A DNA stretch of 64,000 nucleotides from Vibrio aquaticus (lineage in GTDB: Bacteria > Pseudomonadota > Gammaproteobacteria > Enterobacterales > Vibrionaceae): assembly GCF_003970385.1 (NCBI RefSeq), contig NZ_RXZH01000004.1, positions 241,528-305,527 of the forward strand. Direction: 5' to 3'. The stretch's first letter is position 1, and every line of letters begins with the position of its first letter. The notes under the pieces were generated by a model that had not been told where the DNA came from, did no database searches, and worked only from the letters and a program-made list of their open reading frames with translations. Position numbers and translations under genes: made by a program. Of the stretch, positions 29,955-40,635 are shown in pieces.

Positions 29955-31814
29955 TTATTGCGTCACAACAAAGTATTCAATATCCATTGTTTTACGCAAA
30001 ATGCTGATTAAACCAGCGAGGTCTTGCTGAGCATTTGATTGTGTCATTTGCTGAGCAATCTGTTCGTTGTACATTGTGTTAAACATAGAAGAAACTTCCG
30101 TCAACTCAACCACAACGATGTCACCGTTCAGATCTTTCGCCTGTGCAAATCCAACTTCACCTTCTGCTGGTTTTGCCATTGCAAAAACAACATCAGCAAG
30201 TGGAGAGCTACGATCGACCGTTTCAGATTCACCAAACACTAACGCGTTTTCACCTAGCAGGTCTTGTTTGCCCTGCTTAAGATCGGCTACAAGCTTATCA
30301 GCCAGCTCAATAGCGCTCTGCTCGCCTTTTACCTTCGCTAGTGTAGTCGTCACCTGTTCACGTACGTCTTCTAATGGCAGAACCATTTCGTCACGTGCAT
30401 CTTCAACGCGAACAACAATCACATGCTCAGGGGCAATTTCAATCACTTCCGAGTTAAGACCGTCTTCTTTCACTTCTGGGCTAAGGATTGCTTGAAGTAC
30501 AACCGGCGTTGTGAGTAATGCAGGAGCATCAACTTGAGAGATGAAGTCCGTTGTTTGAATCTTAGCGTTAATCGCTTTTGCTGCATCATCCAGTGAATCA
30601 GGGAACTCAAACGCAACCGTTTCTAGCTCACTTTGTAATTCGTAGTACTGGTCAACGGCTTCTTGATCTTTAAGCTCTTGCTTAATTTCAGCTACAACCT
30701 CTGTATAAGGCTTAGCAACCGAATCTTTCAACTCGTCTAGCTTGATGATGTGGTAACCAAAGTCAGACTTTACTAGACCTGTCGTGTCACCCGCTGTTTT
30801 CAGAGCAAAGGCTGCATCTTCAAAAGCTGGGTCCATCACATCGCGTTCGATCCAACCTAGTGAGCCACCTTCTGACGCACTTCCGAAGTCATCAGACTTT
30901 TCTTCCGCCAATGTTGCGAAATCAGCACCGGCATTCAGCTCATCAAGAATGGCTTGTGCTTTTGCTTCATCGTCACCTTCGATAAGAATGTGACTCACGC
31001 GACGTTGCTCTTCAGAAGAATACTTCTCAAGGTGCTCGTCGTAGTATTTCTTCGCTTGTTCGTCAGAAATTACGATACTGTCTTTTAGCTGTTGAGCAGA
31101 CAATTCGATATACGCAACTTTTACCTGTTCAGGGCGAGTGTAACGCTCTGGGTTTTGTTGATAGTAATCGTTAATTTCTTCATCAGACAGCTGAGCTTTC
31201 GCTGCAAAATCTTCAAGCGATAATGTCACTTTTTTGATTTCACGAGTTTGCGTCAGAAGCTGACTTTGTGCCGTTACTTCACCTGGAAGCGCAAAATCAC
31301 TGCCTTGAATTGCTGTGAGTAGCTGGTTACGTACTAGGTCACGACGTAAGTATTCCGCGAAGCTTTCTGCGTTGAAGCCTGCACGGCGTAATGCTGTTTG
31401 GTAAACCTCTTGGTCGAATTGACCTGCAACTTGGAACTGAGGCATTTCTAGAATGAGAGTACGTACTTGCGCATCGCTCACTCGCAGGCCAAGTGACTCT
31501 GCATGCTGCTCTAGAAGTAAGTCGTTAACCATGCGGTCAAGGACAGATTTACGGAAAGACTCTACGTAGCTAGGGTCAGCCAATAGGTTCGAGAAGTAAT
31601 CACCCAGCTGAGCTTGCATGCGATTACGTTCGTTTTGGTAAGCTTGCTCAAACTCACCACGGCCAATCTCAACATTGCCTACTTTCGCTGCTGTGTTGTT
31701 TGAACCGCCAACAATGTAGCTACCAACACCCGCAAATACGAAAGATAGGATGATAAGTCCTAGGATAATTTTAACCGCGATGCTGTTAACGCCTTCGCGC
31801 AATCGGTCCATCAT
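29955..31814 (-). CDS. ppiD: Periplasmic folding chaperone PpiD
   Basis: Membrane-anchored chaperone near the Sec translocon that helps outer-membrane and exported proteins. The 619-aa protein has a single N-terminal membrane helix (IILGLIILSFVFAGVGSYIVGG, residues about 16-38), a SurA-like N-domain, a central parvulin domain (RRVSHILIEG to DFGYHIIKLDEL, about residues 265-360), and a long C-terminal region. Lengths match E. coli PpiD (623 aa). It follows hupB as in E. coli (lon-hupB-ppiD). Confidence 0.97.
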   Translation of the reverse strand: MMDRLREGVNSIAVKIILGLIILSFVFAGVGSYIVGGSNNTAAKVGNVEIGRGEFEQAYQNERNRMQAQLGDYFSNLLADPSYVESFRKSVLDRMVNDLLLEQHAESLGLRVSDAQVRTLILEMPQFQVAGQFDQEVYQTALRRAGFNAESFAEYLRRDLVRNQLLTAIQGSDFALPGEVTAQSQLLTQTREIKKVTLSLEDFAAKAQLSDEEINDYYQQNPERYTRPEQVKVAYIELSAQQLKDSIVISDEQAKKYYDEHLEKYSSEEQRRVSHILIEGDDEAKAQAILDELNAGADFATLAEEKSDDFGSASEGGSLGWIERDVMDPAFEDAAFALKTAGDTTGLVKSDFGYHIIKLDELKDSVAKPYTEVVAEIKQELKDQEAVDQYYELQSELETVAFEFPDSLDDAAKAINAKIQTTDFISQVDAPALLTTPVVLQAILSPEVKEDGLNSEVIEIAPEHVIVVRVEDARDEMVLPLEDVREQVTTTLAKVKGEQSAIELADKLVADLKQGKQDLLGENALVFGESETVDRSSPLADVVFAMAKPAEGEVGFAQAKDLNGDIVVVELTEVSSMFNTMYNEQIAQQMTQSNAQQDLAGLISILRKTMDIEYFVVTQ

Positions 31815-31921
31815 ACTTAAACTACTCTCCGCTTATATATCGTCTCTGAACACACTAAAACAAAGGACGAAATACTTTATTAAAATAAAAATTGGTTAGC
31901 GCGATAATACCAGAAAAAGAA

Positions 31922-31987
31922 ATGCGCATCAGTAAGATGCGCATAATTTAAAAAGGTTCGAAAAAATCAGCCTAAGTGGCGATTTTT
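31922..31987 (-). terminator. Double hairpin after hupB
   Basis: Two hairpins in series follow the hupB stop: AAAAATC...GATTTTT at 31962-31987 with an inner GCC/GGC pair, and ATGCGCATC / GATGCGCAT at 31922-31944. The first, closest to hupB, looks like the actual terminator. Confidence 0.7.
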
Positions 31988-31990
31988 TGA

Positions 31991-32263
31991 TTAGTTGCAA
32001 GAATCTTTTAGAGCTTTACCTGCTTTGAATGCTGGTACTTTAGCTTCTGCGATTTGAATCTCTTCACCAGTTTTAGGGTTACGACCTGTGCGCGCTGCAC
32101 GAGTACGTACGCTAAATGTACCGAAGCCAACTAGGGCAACTTGATCACCAGATTGCAGAGTGTCGCCTACTGCTTCGATGAATGCATCAAGTGCACGGCC
32201 AGCTGAAGCTTTTGATAGGTCTGCGTTTTCTGCAATTTTTTCTACTAATTGTGTTTTGTTCAC
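31991..32263 (-). CDS. hupB: DNA-binding protein HU-beta
   Basis: A 90-aa nucleoid protein. [18 protein letters not shown] at the start, [24 protein letters not shown] and [12 protein letters not shown] are typical of HU. The start is a GTG at 32263 with AGGGGA nearby. Codon use is strongly biased. Order lon-hupB-ppiD is the conserved one. Terminators lie on both sides, so it is a single-gene unit. Confidence 0.98.
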   Translation of the reverse strand: MNKTQLVEKIAENADLSKASAGRALDAFIEAVGDTLQSGDQVALVGFGTFSVRTRAARTGRNPKTGEEIQIAEAKVPAFKAGKALKDSCN

Positions 32264-32371
32264 TGTGATTCCCCTTTGTGCCGCCTGGTTATTTTTTTAT
32301 AGGCAGCTAAACGTTCCATTTCATTTCAAATTAGCAACAAACCCTTATGTAACAAGGCTCGAAGCTATCGT

Positions 32372-32385
32372 CGCTAACGTTAGCG
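32372..32385. promoter_or_regulatory. 14-bp perfect palindrome upstream of hupB
   Basis: CGCTAACGTTAGCG lies 109 bp before the hupB start and just beyond the lon terminator. It could be an operator or a secondary structure; the binding factor is unknown. Confidence 0.35.
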
Positions 32386-32395
32386 TCCAAAAAAA

Positions 32396-32427
32396 ACGCT
32401 GACAAGCCTTTTTGTGCTTATCAGCGT
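32396..32427 (-). terminator. Terminator of lon
   Basis: ACGCTGA-CAAG / CTTA-TCAGCGT stem with poly-A (T on the minus strand) beyond it, 30 nt past the lon stop. Confidence 0.85.
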
Positions 32428-32456
32428 AATCTTTTACTTATTTTTGCTACATATCA

Positions 32457-34808
32457 CTATTTTACTGCTGCAAACTCAACGCCTGATGGGTCTTTTTCCA
32501 ACGCAACTTTCAAAACTTCATCAATCCATTGCACCGGAATGACCTTAAGATCAGCGATTACATTGTCAGGAATGTCTTCCAGATCACGTTCGTTGTCTTT
32601 TGGAATCAGTACCGTTTTGATGCCGCCACGGTGTGCTGCAAGCAGTTTTTCTTTCAAACCGCCGATTGGGAGAACTTCACCACGTAGGGTAATTTCACCG
32701 GTCATACCGACTTCTGCTTTCACAGGGTTACCCGTTAAGCTAGAAACAAGCGCAGTACACATCGCGATACCCGCACTTGGGCCATCTTTTGGCGTAGCAC
32801 CTTCTGGCACGTGGACGTGAATATCACGCTTTTCGTAGAAATCTGAGTTGATACCCAGTTTCTCAGCACGTGAACGAACCACTGTCATCGCGGCTTGAAT
32901 CGACTCTTTCATTACATCGCCAAGCGAGCCTGTTTGAGTCAGCTTACCTTTGCCAGGCATAGACTCCGTTTCGATAGTCAGCAGATCACCACCCACTTGA
33001 GTCCACGCTAGGCCTGTTACTTGACCAATGCGGTTGCTCTCGTCCGCTTTACCGAAGTCGTGACGTTGAACACCTAAGTACTCTTTCAGATTATCCATGT
33101 TAACCGTTACAGACTTAAGGTCGCTGTCTAGCAGGATGTTCTTCACGGCTTTACGGCAGATCTTCGAAATCTCGCGCTCTAGGCTACGTACGCCCGCTTC
33201 ACGCGTGTAGTAACGAATAATACCAATAATCGCTGAGTCTTCGATCTCAATCTCATGAGGCTTCAGACCGTTGCGTTTCACTTGCTTCTCAACAAGGTGA
33301 CGCTTAGCGATATTCAGTTTCTCATCTTCTGTGTAACCCGATAGACGAATGACTTCCATACGGTCCAAGAGTGGCCCAGGAATATCCATCGAGTTCGAGG
33401 TTGCAACGAACATAACATCTGAAAGGTCGTAATCGACTTCTAGATAGTGGTCGTTGAAGGCGTTGTTCTGTTCTGGGTCTAGAACTTCAAGTAGCGCTGA
33501 TGACGGGTCACCACGCATGTCTGAAGACATCTTGTCGATCTCATCAAGAAGGAAAAGTGGGTTCTTCACACCAACTTTAGACATCTTCTGGATAAGCTTA
33601 CCCGGCATTGAGCCGATGTAAGTACGACGGTGACCACGAATTTCCGCTTCGTCACGCACGCCGCCTAATGCCATACGTGTGTATTTACGGCCGGTTGCAG
33701 CAGCAATAGAGCGACCTAGAGACGTCTTACCCACACCAGGAGGACCAACCAAACATAGAATTGGGCCTTTGAGCTTATTGATTCGGTTTTGAACCGCTAA
33801 GTACTCAAGAATACGTTCTTTAACACGCTCTAGACCGTAGTGGTCTTCGTTTAGAATCTCTTCAGCTTTGGCTAGGTTCTTTTTCACTTTAGAACGCTTG
33901 TTCCAAGGCACACCTAACATCCAGTCAATATAGCCACGAACTACGGTTGCTTCCGCTGACATCGGTGACATCATTTTTAGCTTTTGCAGTTCTTGTTCTG
34001 TTTTCTCACGCGCTTCTTGAGGCATCTTCGATTCTTCGATCTTCTGCTTTAGAGTCTCGAATTCGTCAACGCCATCTTCGCTTTCACCAAGCTCTTTCTG
34101 AATCGCTTTCATTTGCTCATTCAGATAGTACTCACGCTGTGATTTTTCCATCTGCTTCTTAACGCGAGTGCGAATGCGCTTCTCGACTTGTAGCAGATCG
34201 ATTTCAGATTCCATTTGGCCCATTAAGAACTCTAGACGTTCTGTCACGTCAAGTAGCTCAAGAACCGCTTGCTTATCTGCAAGTTTAAGAGGCATGTGCG
34301 CTGCGATTGTATCCGCTAGACGCGCCGCTTCATCAATACCGTTCAGGGAAGTCAGAACTTCTGGTGGGATCTTTTTATTGAGCTTAATAAAGCCTTCAAA
34401 CTGATTGATCGCACTGCGTACGATCACTTCTTGCTCGCGCTCATCTAACTCAGAAGTCGTTAGGTATTCCGCCTCGGCAAAGAAGAACTCATTCTCAATA
34501 AAGTGGTTAATTTTAGCTCGTTGCTGACCTTCAACTAGCACCTTTACAGTGCCATCTGGTAGCTTAAGTAACTGAAGGATAGTCGCAACGGTACCAACGT
34601 CAAACATATCCGCTTGCGTTGGCTCATCAGTATCCGCTTCTTTCTGCGCTACTAACAATACCTGCTTGTTGTTGTCCATTGCCGCTTCAAGGCATGCAAT
34701 CGACTTTTCTCGGCCAACAAACAGTGGAATTACCATGTGCGGGTAAACGACTACATCTCTTAGAGGTAGTACGGGGATCTCGATACGTTCGGAACGTTCC
34801 AAGTTCAT
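32457..34808 (-). CDS. lon: ATP-dependent protease Lon
   Basis: Homohexameric AAA+ serine protease removing misfolded and regulatory proteins. The 783-aa product has the N-terminal substrate domain ([22 protein letters not shown]), Walker [12 protein letters not shown] near residue 356, Walker [11 protein letters not shown] near 420, and the C-terminal protease domain with the Ser in DGPSAGIAM near 679 and the dyad Lys in [14 protein letters not shown] near 722. E. coli Lon is 784 aa. A sigma-32-like promoter precedes it, and clpX lies upstream, as in E. coli. Confidence 0.99.
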   Translation of the reverse strand: MNLERSERIEIPVLPLRDVVVYPHMVIPLFVGREKSIACLEAAMDNNKQVLLVAQKEADTDEPTQADMFDVGTVATILQLLKLPDGTVKVLVEGQQRAKINHFIENEFFFAEAEYLTTSELDEREQEVIVRSAINQFEGFIKLNKKIPPEVLTSLNGIDEAARLADTIAAHMPLKLADKQAVLELLDVTERLEFLMGQMESEIDLLQVEKRIRTRVKKQMEKSQREYYLNEQMKAIQKELGESEDGVDEFETLKQKIEESKMPQEAREKTEQELQKLKMMSPMSAEATVVRGYIDWMLGVPWNKRSKVKKNLAKAEEILNEDHYGLERVKERILEYLAVQNRINKLKGPILCLVGPPGVGKTSLGRSIAAATGRKYTRMALGGVRDEAEIRGHRRTYIGSMPGKLIQKMSKVGVKNPLFLLDEIDKMSSDMRGDPSSALLEVLDPEQNNAFNDHYLEVDYDLSDVMFVATSNSMDIPGPLLDRMEVIRLSGYTEDEKLNIAKRHLVEKQVKRNGLKPHEIEIEDSAIIGIIRYYTREAGVRSLEREISKICRKAVKNILLDSDLKSVTVNMDNLKEYLGVQRHDFGKADESNRIGQVTGLAWTQVGGDLLTIETESMPGKGKLTQTGSLGDVMKESIQAAMTVVRSRAEKLGINSDFYEKRDIHVHVPEGATPKDGPSAGIAMCTALVSSLTGNPVKAEVGMTGEITLRGEVLPIGGLKEKLLAAHRGGIKTVLIPKDNERDLEDIPDNVIADLKVIPVQWIDEVLKVALEKDPSGVEFAAVK

Positions 34809-34844
34809 ATTATTCTCTCTTCCGCTTAGTCCTATCTGCAGTAT

Positions 34845-34869
34845 ATGGGGCTTAATTGTTTGGATTCAA
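34845..34869 (-). promoter_or_regulatory. Candidate sigma-32 heat-shock promoter of lon
   Basis: On the minus strand, TTGAA, a 14-bp spacer and CCCCAT (continuing ATACTG) lie about 40 bp before the lon ATG. The -10 matches the sigma-32 consensus CCCCAT and, as I recall, the E. coli lon promoter closely. Confidence 0.7.
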
Positions 34870-34883
34870 TGAAAGAATAAAAA

Positions 34884-34909
34884 AAAGGGAGTAATTGATT
34901 ACTCCCTTT
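34884..34909 (-). terminator. Terminator of clpX
   Basis: AAAGGGAGTAA / TTACTCCCTTT with a 4-nt loop, about 29 nt past the clpX stop and flanked by an A-tract. Confidence 0.85.
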
Positions 34910-34937
34910 CTACTGATGTCTAATTATGTGAATCTTA

Positions 34938-36221
34938 TTAAGATTCTGCGCCTGCAGCTTGGTTATCTGAGTTGCTGTAAATCAGCAGTGGATCAGATTC
35001 ACCTTTAATCACTGACTCGTCAATCACAACTTTGCTTACGTCGTCCATTGATGGCAGTTCATACATCGTTTCTAGCAGCACACCTTCAAGAATCGAACGT
35101 AGGCCACGAGCACCTGTTTTACGCTCCATCGCTTTCTTAGCGATTGCACGTAGGGCATCTTCGCGGAACTCTAGTTCAGCATCTTCTAGCTCAAATAGAG
35201 CTGCGTATTGCTTAGTCAATGCGTTCTTAGGTTCACATAGAATCTGAATCAGCGCATCTTCATCAAGCTCTGTCAGCGTTGTCGTAACAGGTAGACGACC
35301 GATGAACTCAGGGATTAGGCCATATTTAACCAAATCTTCTGGTTCAACTTTAGTGAACAGTTCGCCCACTGTCTTGGTTTCGTCTTTAGAGCGCACTTCT
35401 GCACCAAAGCCGATACCAGTACCTGTCGCAACACGTTGCTCAATCACTTTATCAAGACCAGCAAATGCGCCACCACAAATAAATAGAATCTTAGAGGTAT
35501 CTACTTGTAGGAACTCTTGCTGTGGATGCTTACGACCGCCTTGTGGTGGTACTGAAGCAACCGTGCCTTCAATCAGTTTTAGCAGCGCTTGCTGAACACC
35601 TTCACCAGATACGTCGCGCGTAATTGATGGGTTTTCAGCTTTACGAGAAATCTTGTCGATTTCATCGATGTACACGATACCACGTTCTGCTTTCGCTACG
35701 TCGTAATCACATTTTTGTAGAAGTTTCTGAATGATATTTTCTACATCTTCACCAACGTAACCCGCTTCTGTTAGCGTAGTTGCATCAGCCATTGTGAATG
35801 GTACATCTAGGAAACGAGCTAGTGTCTCTGCCAGAAGTGTTTTACCACTACCAGTAGGACCAATGAGAAGAATGTTACTTTTACCAAGTTCAACACCTTC
35901 GCTCGTCGTATCTCCATTACGTAAACGCTTATAGTGGTTATAAACGGCTACTGCGAGCACTTTCTTCGCGTAATCTTGGCCAATCACGTAGTCATCAAGG
36001 TGTTCACGAATATCTCTTGGCACTGGCAGTGCTTCCGATTGTTTCTTCGGTAGAACATCTTTAATTTCTTCACGGATAATGTCGTTACATAAGTCGACAC
36101 ATTCGTCACAAATATAAACTGACGGACCAGCGATTAGCTTGCGAACTTCGTGCTGGCTTTTGCCGCAGAAAGAGCAATATAGAAGCTTACTGCTACTGCT
36201 CTCTTTGCTTTTATCTGTCAT
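34938..36221 (-). CDS. clpX: ATP-dependent Clp protease ATP-binding subunit ClpX
   Basis: AAA+ unfoldase feeding ClpP. The 427-aa product begins with the Cys4 zinc-binding domain (CSFCGKSQ near residue 16, CDECVDLC near 38), then Walker [14 protein letters not shown] near 120, Walker [11 protein letters not shown] near 183, and the IGF loop ([10 protein letters not shown]) that docks on ClpP. It follows clpP by 65 bp in the same direction, giving a clpP-clpX operon as in E. coli. Confidence 0.99.
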   Translation of the reverse strand: MTDKSKESSSSKLLYCSFCGKSQHEVRKLIAGPSVYICDECVDLCNDIIREEIKDVLPKKQSEALPVPRDIREHLDDYVIGQDYAKKVLAVAVYNHYKRLRNGDTTSEGVELGKSNILLIGPTGSGKTLLAETLARFLDVPFTMADATTLTEAGYVGEDVENIIQKLLQKCDYDVAKAERGIVYIDEIDKISRKAENPSITRDVSGEGVQQALLKLIEGTVASVPPQGGRKHPQQEFLQVDTSKILFICGGAFAGLDKVIEQRVATGTGIGFGAEVRSKDETKTVGELFTKVEPEDLVKYGLIPEFIGRLPVTTTLTELDEDALIQILCEPKNALTKQYAALFELEDAELEFREDALRAIAKKAMERKTGARGLRSILEGVLLETMYELPSMDDVSKVVIDESVIKGESDPLLIYSNSDNQAAGAES

Positions 36222-36286
36222 TCGCTAACCTCTTAGCCTTTACTCGTATGACTTGAGTGTATATCAATATATGGCAATGTTGCTAG

Positions 36287-36913
36287 TTATTCACCGCGAT
36301 GAGTGAGAACTGCATCCACTAGACCATATTCAACTGCCTGATCCGCGGCCATGAAGTTGTCACGATCCGTGTCGCGCTCAATCACTTCTAATGGTTGGCC
36401 TGTATGTTCAGCAAGCAGTGTATTTAATTTTTGCTTGATCGTTAGGATCTCTTGCGCGTGGATCTGAATGTCAGACGCTTGGCCTTGGAAACCGCCTAGA
36501 GGCTGGTGAATCATCACGCGAGAGTTAGGTAGAACGTAACGTTTACCTGGCGCACCACCCGCTAGAAGGAAGGCACCCATTGAGCACGCTTGACCCATAC
36601 ATACGGTACTTACATTTGGCTTGATGAACTGCATTGTGTCATAGATTGACATGCCCGCTGTTACGCTACCGCCTGGAGAGTTGATGTATAGGAAGATGTC
36701 TTTGTCAGGATTTTCAGATTCTAGGAAAAGCAGTTGGGCCACGACAAGGTTTGCCATGTGGTCTTCCACTTGACCTGTTAAGAAAATTACACGCTCTTTC
36801 AACAAACGAGAATAAATATCGTAAGAACGTTCACCACGGGAAGTCTGTTCAACCACCATTGGTACTAGTGCGTCCATAATCGATGGCATTGTATTTTTTT
36901 CTTGGTAGCTCAT
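36287..36913 (-). CDS. clpP: ATP-dependent Clp protease proteolytic subunit
   Basis: Serine protease forming a 14-mer with ClpX or ClpA. The 208-aa product has the catalytic Ser in [13 protein letters not shown], the catalytic His in VMIHQPLGG, and an Asp in the following helix (DRDNFM). The N-terminal stretch before [11 protein letters not shown] is the propeptide region seen in E. coli ClpP. It lies between tig and clpX, the standard order. Confidence 0.99.
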   Translation of the reverse strand: MSYQEKNTMPSIMDALVPMVVEQTSRGERSYDIYSRLLKERVIFLTGQVEDHMANLVVAQLLFLESENPDKDIFLYINSPGGSVTAGMSIYDTMQFIKPNVSTVCMGQACSMGAFLLAGGAPGKRYVLPNSRVMIHQPLGGFQGQASDIQIHAQEILTIKQKLNTLLAEHTGQPLEVIERDTDRDNFMAADQAVEYGLVDAVLTHRGE

Positions 36914-36933
36914 ATTCTTATGTCCCTAAAATA

Positions 36934-36967
36934 AATGGCCCGTATGATACATATCATACGGACCATT
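36934..36967 (-). terminator. Hairpin between tig and clpP
   Basis: AATGG-C-CCGTATGAT pairs with ATCATACGG-A-CCATT around an ACAT loop (one mismatch). On the minus strand it is followed by TTATTTTA. It probably ends tig transcripts; because it also lies in the clpP leader it could instead act as an attenuator. Confidence 0.7.
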
Positions 36968-37018
36968 GTTAGCAGAATAGTTAACGCTAAGTCAACCTTC
37001 TCAGCAATTTATTGCTTA

Positions 37019-38323
37019 TTAAGCAGCAGGTTGCTGGTTCATTAGCTCGTTGAAGCTAACGTTCGCTTCAGTCACCTGAGCTTTCGCGATGATTGCATCG
37101 ATAGCTTGCTCTTCTAGAGCAACGTTGCGCATGTTGTTCATCATTTGCTCGTTCTGCTCGTAGTAAGAAACAACTTCTGTTGGATCTTCGTATGCCGTCG
37201 CCATTTCTTCGATAAGTGCTTTCACTTTCTCGTCGTCAGCTTTTAGCTCTTCAGACTTGATTACTTCACCTAGAAGAAGACCAACAACTACGCGACGCTT
37301 AGCTTGCTCTTCGAATAGCTCACGTGGAAGCTGAGCTGCAGCTTCTGGGTTGCCACCGAAACGCTGTGCAGCTTGCTGACGTAGAGTACCGATTTCTTGA
37401 TCGATTAGAGCTGCAGGAACGTCGATGTCGTTTTCTTTAACTAGACCGTCGATTGCTTGCTCTTTGATGCGGTTCTTAACAGCTTGCTTAAGTTCACGCT
37501 CCATGTTCTTACGAACTTCTGCTTTAAGAGCGTCAACGCCACCTTCAGCCACACCGAACTTAGAAACGAACTCGTCGCTTAGTTCTGGAAGCTCACGAGC
37601 TTCAACTTTGTTTACTTTGATAGCGAATTTAGCCGCTTTACCTTTTAGGTTTTCTGCGTGGTAATCTTCTGGGAAAGTCACGTCGATTTCGAATTCCATA
37701 CCAGCAGTCTTACCTGCGATACCGTCTTCAAAACCAGGGATCATGCGACCAGCACCCATTTCTAGTGGGAAGTTCTCAGCTTTACCGCCTTCGAACTCTT
37801 CACCGTCGATTGAACCAACGAAATCGATAGTAGCGCGAGTGCCTTCACCAGCGGCTGCTTCAACTTCTGTCCAAGTCGCTTGTTGCTTACGTAGAGTTTC
37901 GATCATCTCTTCAACGTCAGCGTCTTGAACTTCAGTTGTTGGTTTTTCAACAGTGATGTTCTCTAGACCTTTTAGTTCAACTTCTGGGTAAACTTCGAAA
38001 GTTGCGTTGAATACTAGGTCTTGACCTTCTGCAGACTCAACAGGAGCGAAAGTAGGTGCACCTGCTGGGTTGATCTTCTCTTTAACGATCGCTTCGATGA
38101 AGTGGCGTTGCATTACTTCACCCATCACGTCTTGACGTACTGCTTTGCCGTACATCTTCGCAACCATTTTTAGAGGCACTTTGCCTTTACGGAAACCATC
38201 GAAACGACGGTTTTTTGCGATGTTGCGTAGTTCAGCTGTTACAGCATCTTCGATGTTTGCAGCAGGAACAGTAATGTTTAGACGGCGCTCTAGGCCCTCT
38301 AGCGTTTCAACAGTAACTTGCAT
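37019..38323 (-). CDS. tig: Trigger factor
   Basis: Ribosome-bound chaperone with peptidyl-prolyl isomerase activity. The 434-aa product has the ribosome-binding signature [11 protein letters not shown] in the N-domain (residue about 43), the FKBP-like domain around residues 150-245 ([48 protein letters not shown]), and the C-terminal helical arms. Codon use is strongly biased. An unusually long and structured leader precedes it. Confidence 0.99.
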   Translation of the reverse strand: MQVTVETLEGLERRLNITVPAANIEDAVTAELRNIAKNRRFDGFRKGKVPLKMVAKMYGKAVRQDVMGEVMQRHFIEAIVKEKINPAGAPTFAPVESAEGQDLVFNATFEVYPEVELKGLENITVEKPTTEVQDADVEEMIETLRKQQATWTEVEAAAGEGTRATIDFVGSIDGEEFEGGKAENFPLEMGAGRMIPGFEDGIAGKTAGMEFEIDVTFPEDYHAENLKGKAAKFAIKVNKVEARELPELSDEFVSKFGVAEGGVDALKAEVRKNMERELKQAVKNRIKEQAIDGLVKENDIDVPAALIDQEIGTLRQQAAQRFGGNPEAAAQLPRELFEEQAKRRVVVGLLLGEVIKSEELKADDEKVKALIEEMATAYEDPTEVVSYYEQNEQMMNNMRNVALEEQAIDAIIAKAQVTEANVSFNELMNQQPAA

Positions 38324-38826
38324 TATTCATTAACCTCAAAACTGGCTCAGATATCTGAGCTTATGTGCTCTACTCCGAAGACAGAGCCCATCCTTGTTTG
38401 TACTCTATGAGTACTCTTCTATAAATCGAGTATCGACAACTGACGAATCAATCATCGGACTAATTAGCGATATCCTTACGAATTGCTTCGTTTAAAAGGT
38501 ATCTCCGATTAGCCTCAGGATAAAAATTTAGACGCAGCATTCTACCGACCTCATCGGTAGCTGTCGAGTCTAGCCCCACGATCCCTACGGGATTCACCTA
38601 AAAACTCACTTAACTGCTAAAAAAAGCGCCAATAACGCTCTCTTTGTTTCCAGAAATGGGGACATTAATGCCTTTTTCAAGAGAAACTAATCTTTTTTTT
38701 TGATTAAAGATTAAAACTAGATCTAAGTCCGGTTTTACCCCTCAATTTATTAACCTTATTAAACACATTCATAACAAAACCCTTTACGCTATGGACGTTC
38801 GAGACCGGGATAGAAGGCAGTAGAAA
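38324..38826. other. Structured leader region of tig / divergent region with dctB
   Basis: About 500 bp without a supported ORF. The part next to tig is full of short hairpins: GCTCAG/CTGAGC (38345-38360), GTACTC/GAGTAC (38400-38414), a nested pair GATATCCTT/AAGGTATC with inner ACGAA/TTCGT (38469-38503), CTACCGA/TCGGTAG (38542-38560) and ATCCC/GGGAT (38581-38593). This may be a long 5' UTR of tig. Promoters for both directions must be here. Confidence 0.5.
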
Positions 38827-40626
38827 ATGGCATTTCGCAAAAGTAAGTTCTATTTAGCCATACTCTATCTCGTTGTTGTTTTGGTTGGTTCAAATTGGGT
38901 ATGGAATGCAAGCCAACACGGACTGTATCAAGCCCACAATGAACAACTCGAACGCTTTGCCGAGTTTATTTCGAGTAAGCTCGATAAATATGCGCACTTA
39001 CCGCAATTGATCGCCAAGAACAAAGCTCTCATCTCAGCGCTACAGCATCCAACTAACAGTGCACAAATTGAATTGACCAATCGCTACCTTGAACAAGTCA
39101 ATCAGACCATTCAATCCACCGACACATATCTGCTTGATGAGTTTGGTAATACCATCGCGTCCAGTAACTGGAACCTAGAACGTTCATTCCTCGGCCGTAA
39201 CTACGCTTGGCGACCGTACTTCTCAGAAGCCATTCAAGGCAAACCAAGCCAATACTTTGCCCTAGGCTCAAGCTCAAAACAGCGCGGTTACTACTTTTCT
39301 TACCCTGTTACTTACGCCGCTGAAACCATTGGGGTCATCGTGATCAAAATGGATCTCACGGCGATCGAAGCCAACTGGCAAAACAAGACCAATATTTTCG
39401 TCGCCACTGACCCGTACAACGTCATCTTCATGTCAAGCCACGAAAACTGGCTATTCAAAAGCCTAAGCACCTTGTCTGAACATGATCGACAAACCATTAT
39501 CAACAGTCGCCAATATTTGGATAGACCGATTCGTTCATTTGGCTTTTCTGGTGATCTCGATGCTAAGCATTCACAATTGACTCACCCGACTATTCCCGGA
39601 TTTGAAAATGATTATTTGATTTCATCTCGCCAACTGAGCAATCACCCTCTGACACTTCGGGTACTCACATCCAAAATCACCTTACTGTGGTCTACGTTAA
39701 GCTTTTGGCTTATCACGACATTGATCTTTGTGATTGTCTATCTGTCGATGCAGCTCTCTTTTCAGCGTCAGCTCAAAAAGCGTCAATTCGAACAGCTACA
39801 GCTCGAAGCCAAGCAAAAGCTCGAATTTCTCGTTATGGAACGCACTTCAGAGTTACAAGCTGAGATTGGTGAACGAACCAAAGCCGAACATGCCCTGCGC
39901 CAAACCCAGAATGAACTGATTCAAGCAGCAAAACTTGCTGTACTCGGTCAAATGTCGGCCAGCATCAGCCATGAATTGAACAACCCTTTAGCGGCCATTC
40001 GGAGCTTTGCAGACAATGGTCGCCGCTTTTTAGAGAAAACTCATTATCATCGAGTTGATGAGAACTTGAGCCGAATTTCTGCGTTAACCGACCGGATGGC
40101 AAAGATCAGTCATCAGCTCCGCTCTTTTGCCAAGAAAAGCGATAGCAACGAAGTCTCACCGGCAGAACTGGCCCCCATTCTTATTGCCGCGCATGAGCTT
40201 CTCGCGCCGCAGTTCAAGTCTCAGTTGGTGAAGATCCAACTCGATATCGAAGATGATTTAGCGCAGGCCAACATCAACCCGATTCAATTGGAACAAGTGC
40301 TGATCAACTTGCTGACCAATGCAATACAAGCTTTAGAGCACAGCAGTAATAAACAAGTGAACCTTAGCGCGCACCAAACCCAAGAGCGCGTTGTCATTAT
40401 GGTGGACGACAATGGCCCCGGCATTCCTTTTGACCTGCAAGCTCAGCTGTTCGAGCCTTTCTATACCACTAAGAAAAATGGACTTGGTCTGGGGCTTTCA
40501 ATTTCGCACCAAATCGTTCAAGCCATGAAGGGAACGCTAACGGTGAGTGAATCTCCATTAGGTGGCGCACGTTTCACACTATCACTGCCAACAATAGCTC
40601 GATCTACAATAACTAAAAGCCAGTAA
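38827..40626 (+). CDS. dctB: C4-dicarboxylate transport sensor histidine kinase DctB
   Basis: Membrane kinase that senses periplasmic C4-dicarboxylates. The 599-aa product has an N-terminal membrane helix (YLAILYLVVVLVGSNWVW), a double-Cache periplasmic domain (residues about 35-280), a second helix (LLWSTLSFWLITTLIFVIVYLS near 285-305), a coiled-coil linker, HisKA with the phospho-His in ASISHELNNPLAAIRSFADN near 380, and the ATPase domain (NLLTNAIQAL, DDNGPGIP, KKNGLGLGLSIS). It is 9 bp from dctD and faces the dctPQM operon. Confidence 0.93.
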   Translation: MAFRKSKFYLAILYLVVVLVGSNWVWNASQHGLYQAHNEQLERFAEFISSKLDKYAHLPQLIAKNKALISALQHPTNSAQIELTNRYLEQVNQTIQSTDTYLLDEFGNTIASSNWNLERSFLGRNYAWRPYFSEAIQGKPSQYFALGSSSKQRGYYFSYPVTYAAETIGVIVIKMDLTAIEANWQNKTNIFVATDPYNVIFMSSHENWLFKSLSTLSEHDRQTIINSRQYLDRPIRSFGFSGDLDAKHSQLTHPTIPGFENDYLISSRQLSNHPLTLRVLTSKITLLWSTLSFWLITTLIFVIVYLSMQLSFQRQLKKRQFEQLQLEAKQKLEFLVMERTSELQAEIGERTKAEHALRQTQNELIQAAKLAVLGQMSASISHELNNPLAAIRSFADNGRRFLEKTHYHRVDENLSRISALTDRMAKISHQLRSFAKKSDSNEVSPAELAPILIAAHELLAPQFKSQLVKIQLDIEDDLAQANINPIQLEQVLINLLTNAIQALEHSSNKQVNLSAHQTQERVVIMVDDNGPGIPFDLQAQLFEPFYTTKKNGLGLGLSISHQIVQAMKGTLTVSESPLGGARFTLSLPTIARSTITKSQ

Positions 40627-40635
40627 GGAAAGTCG

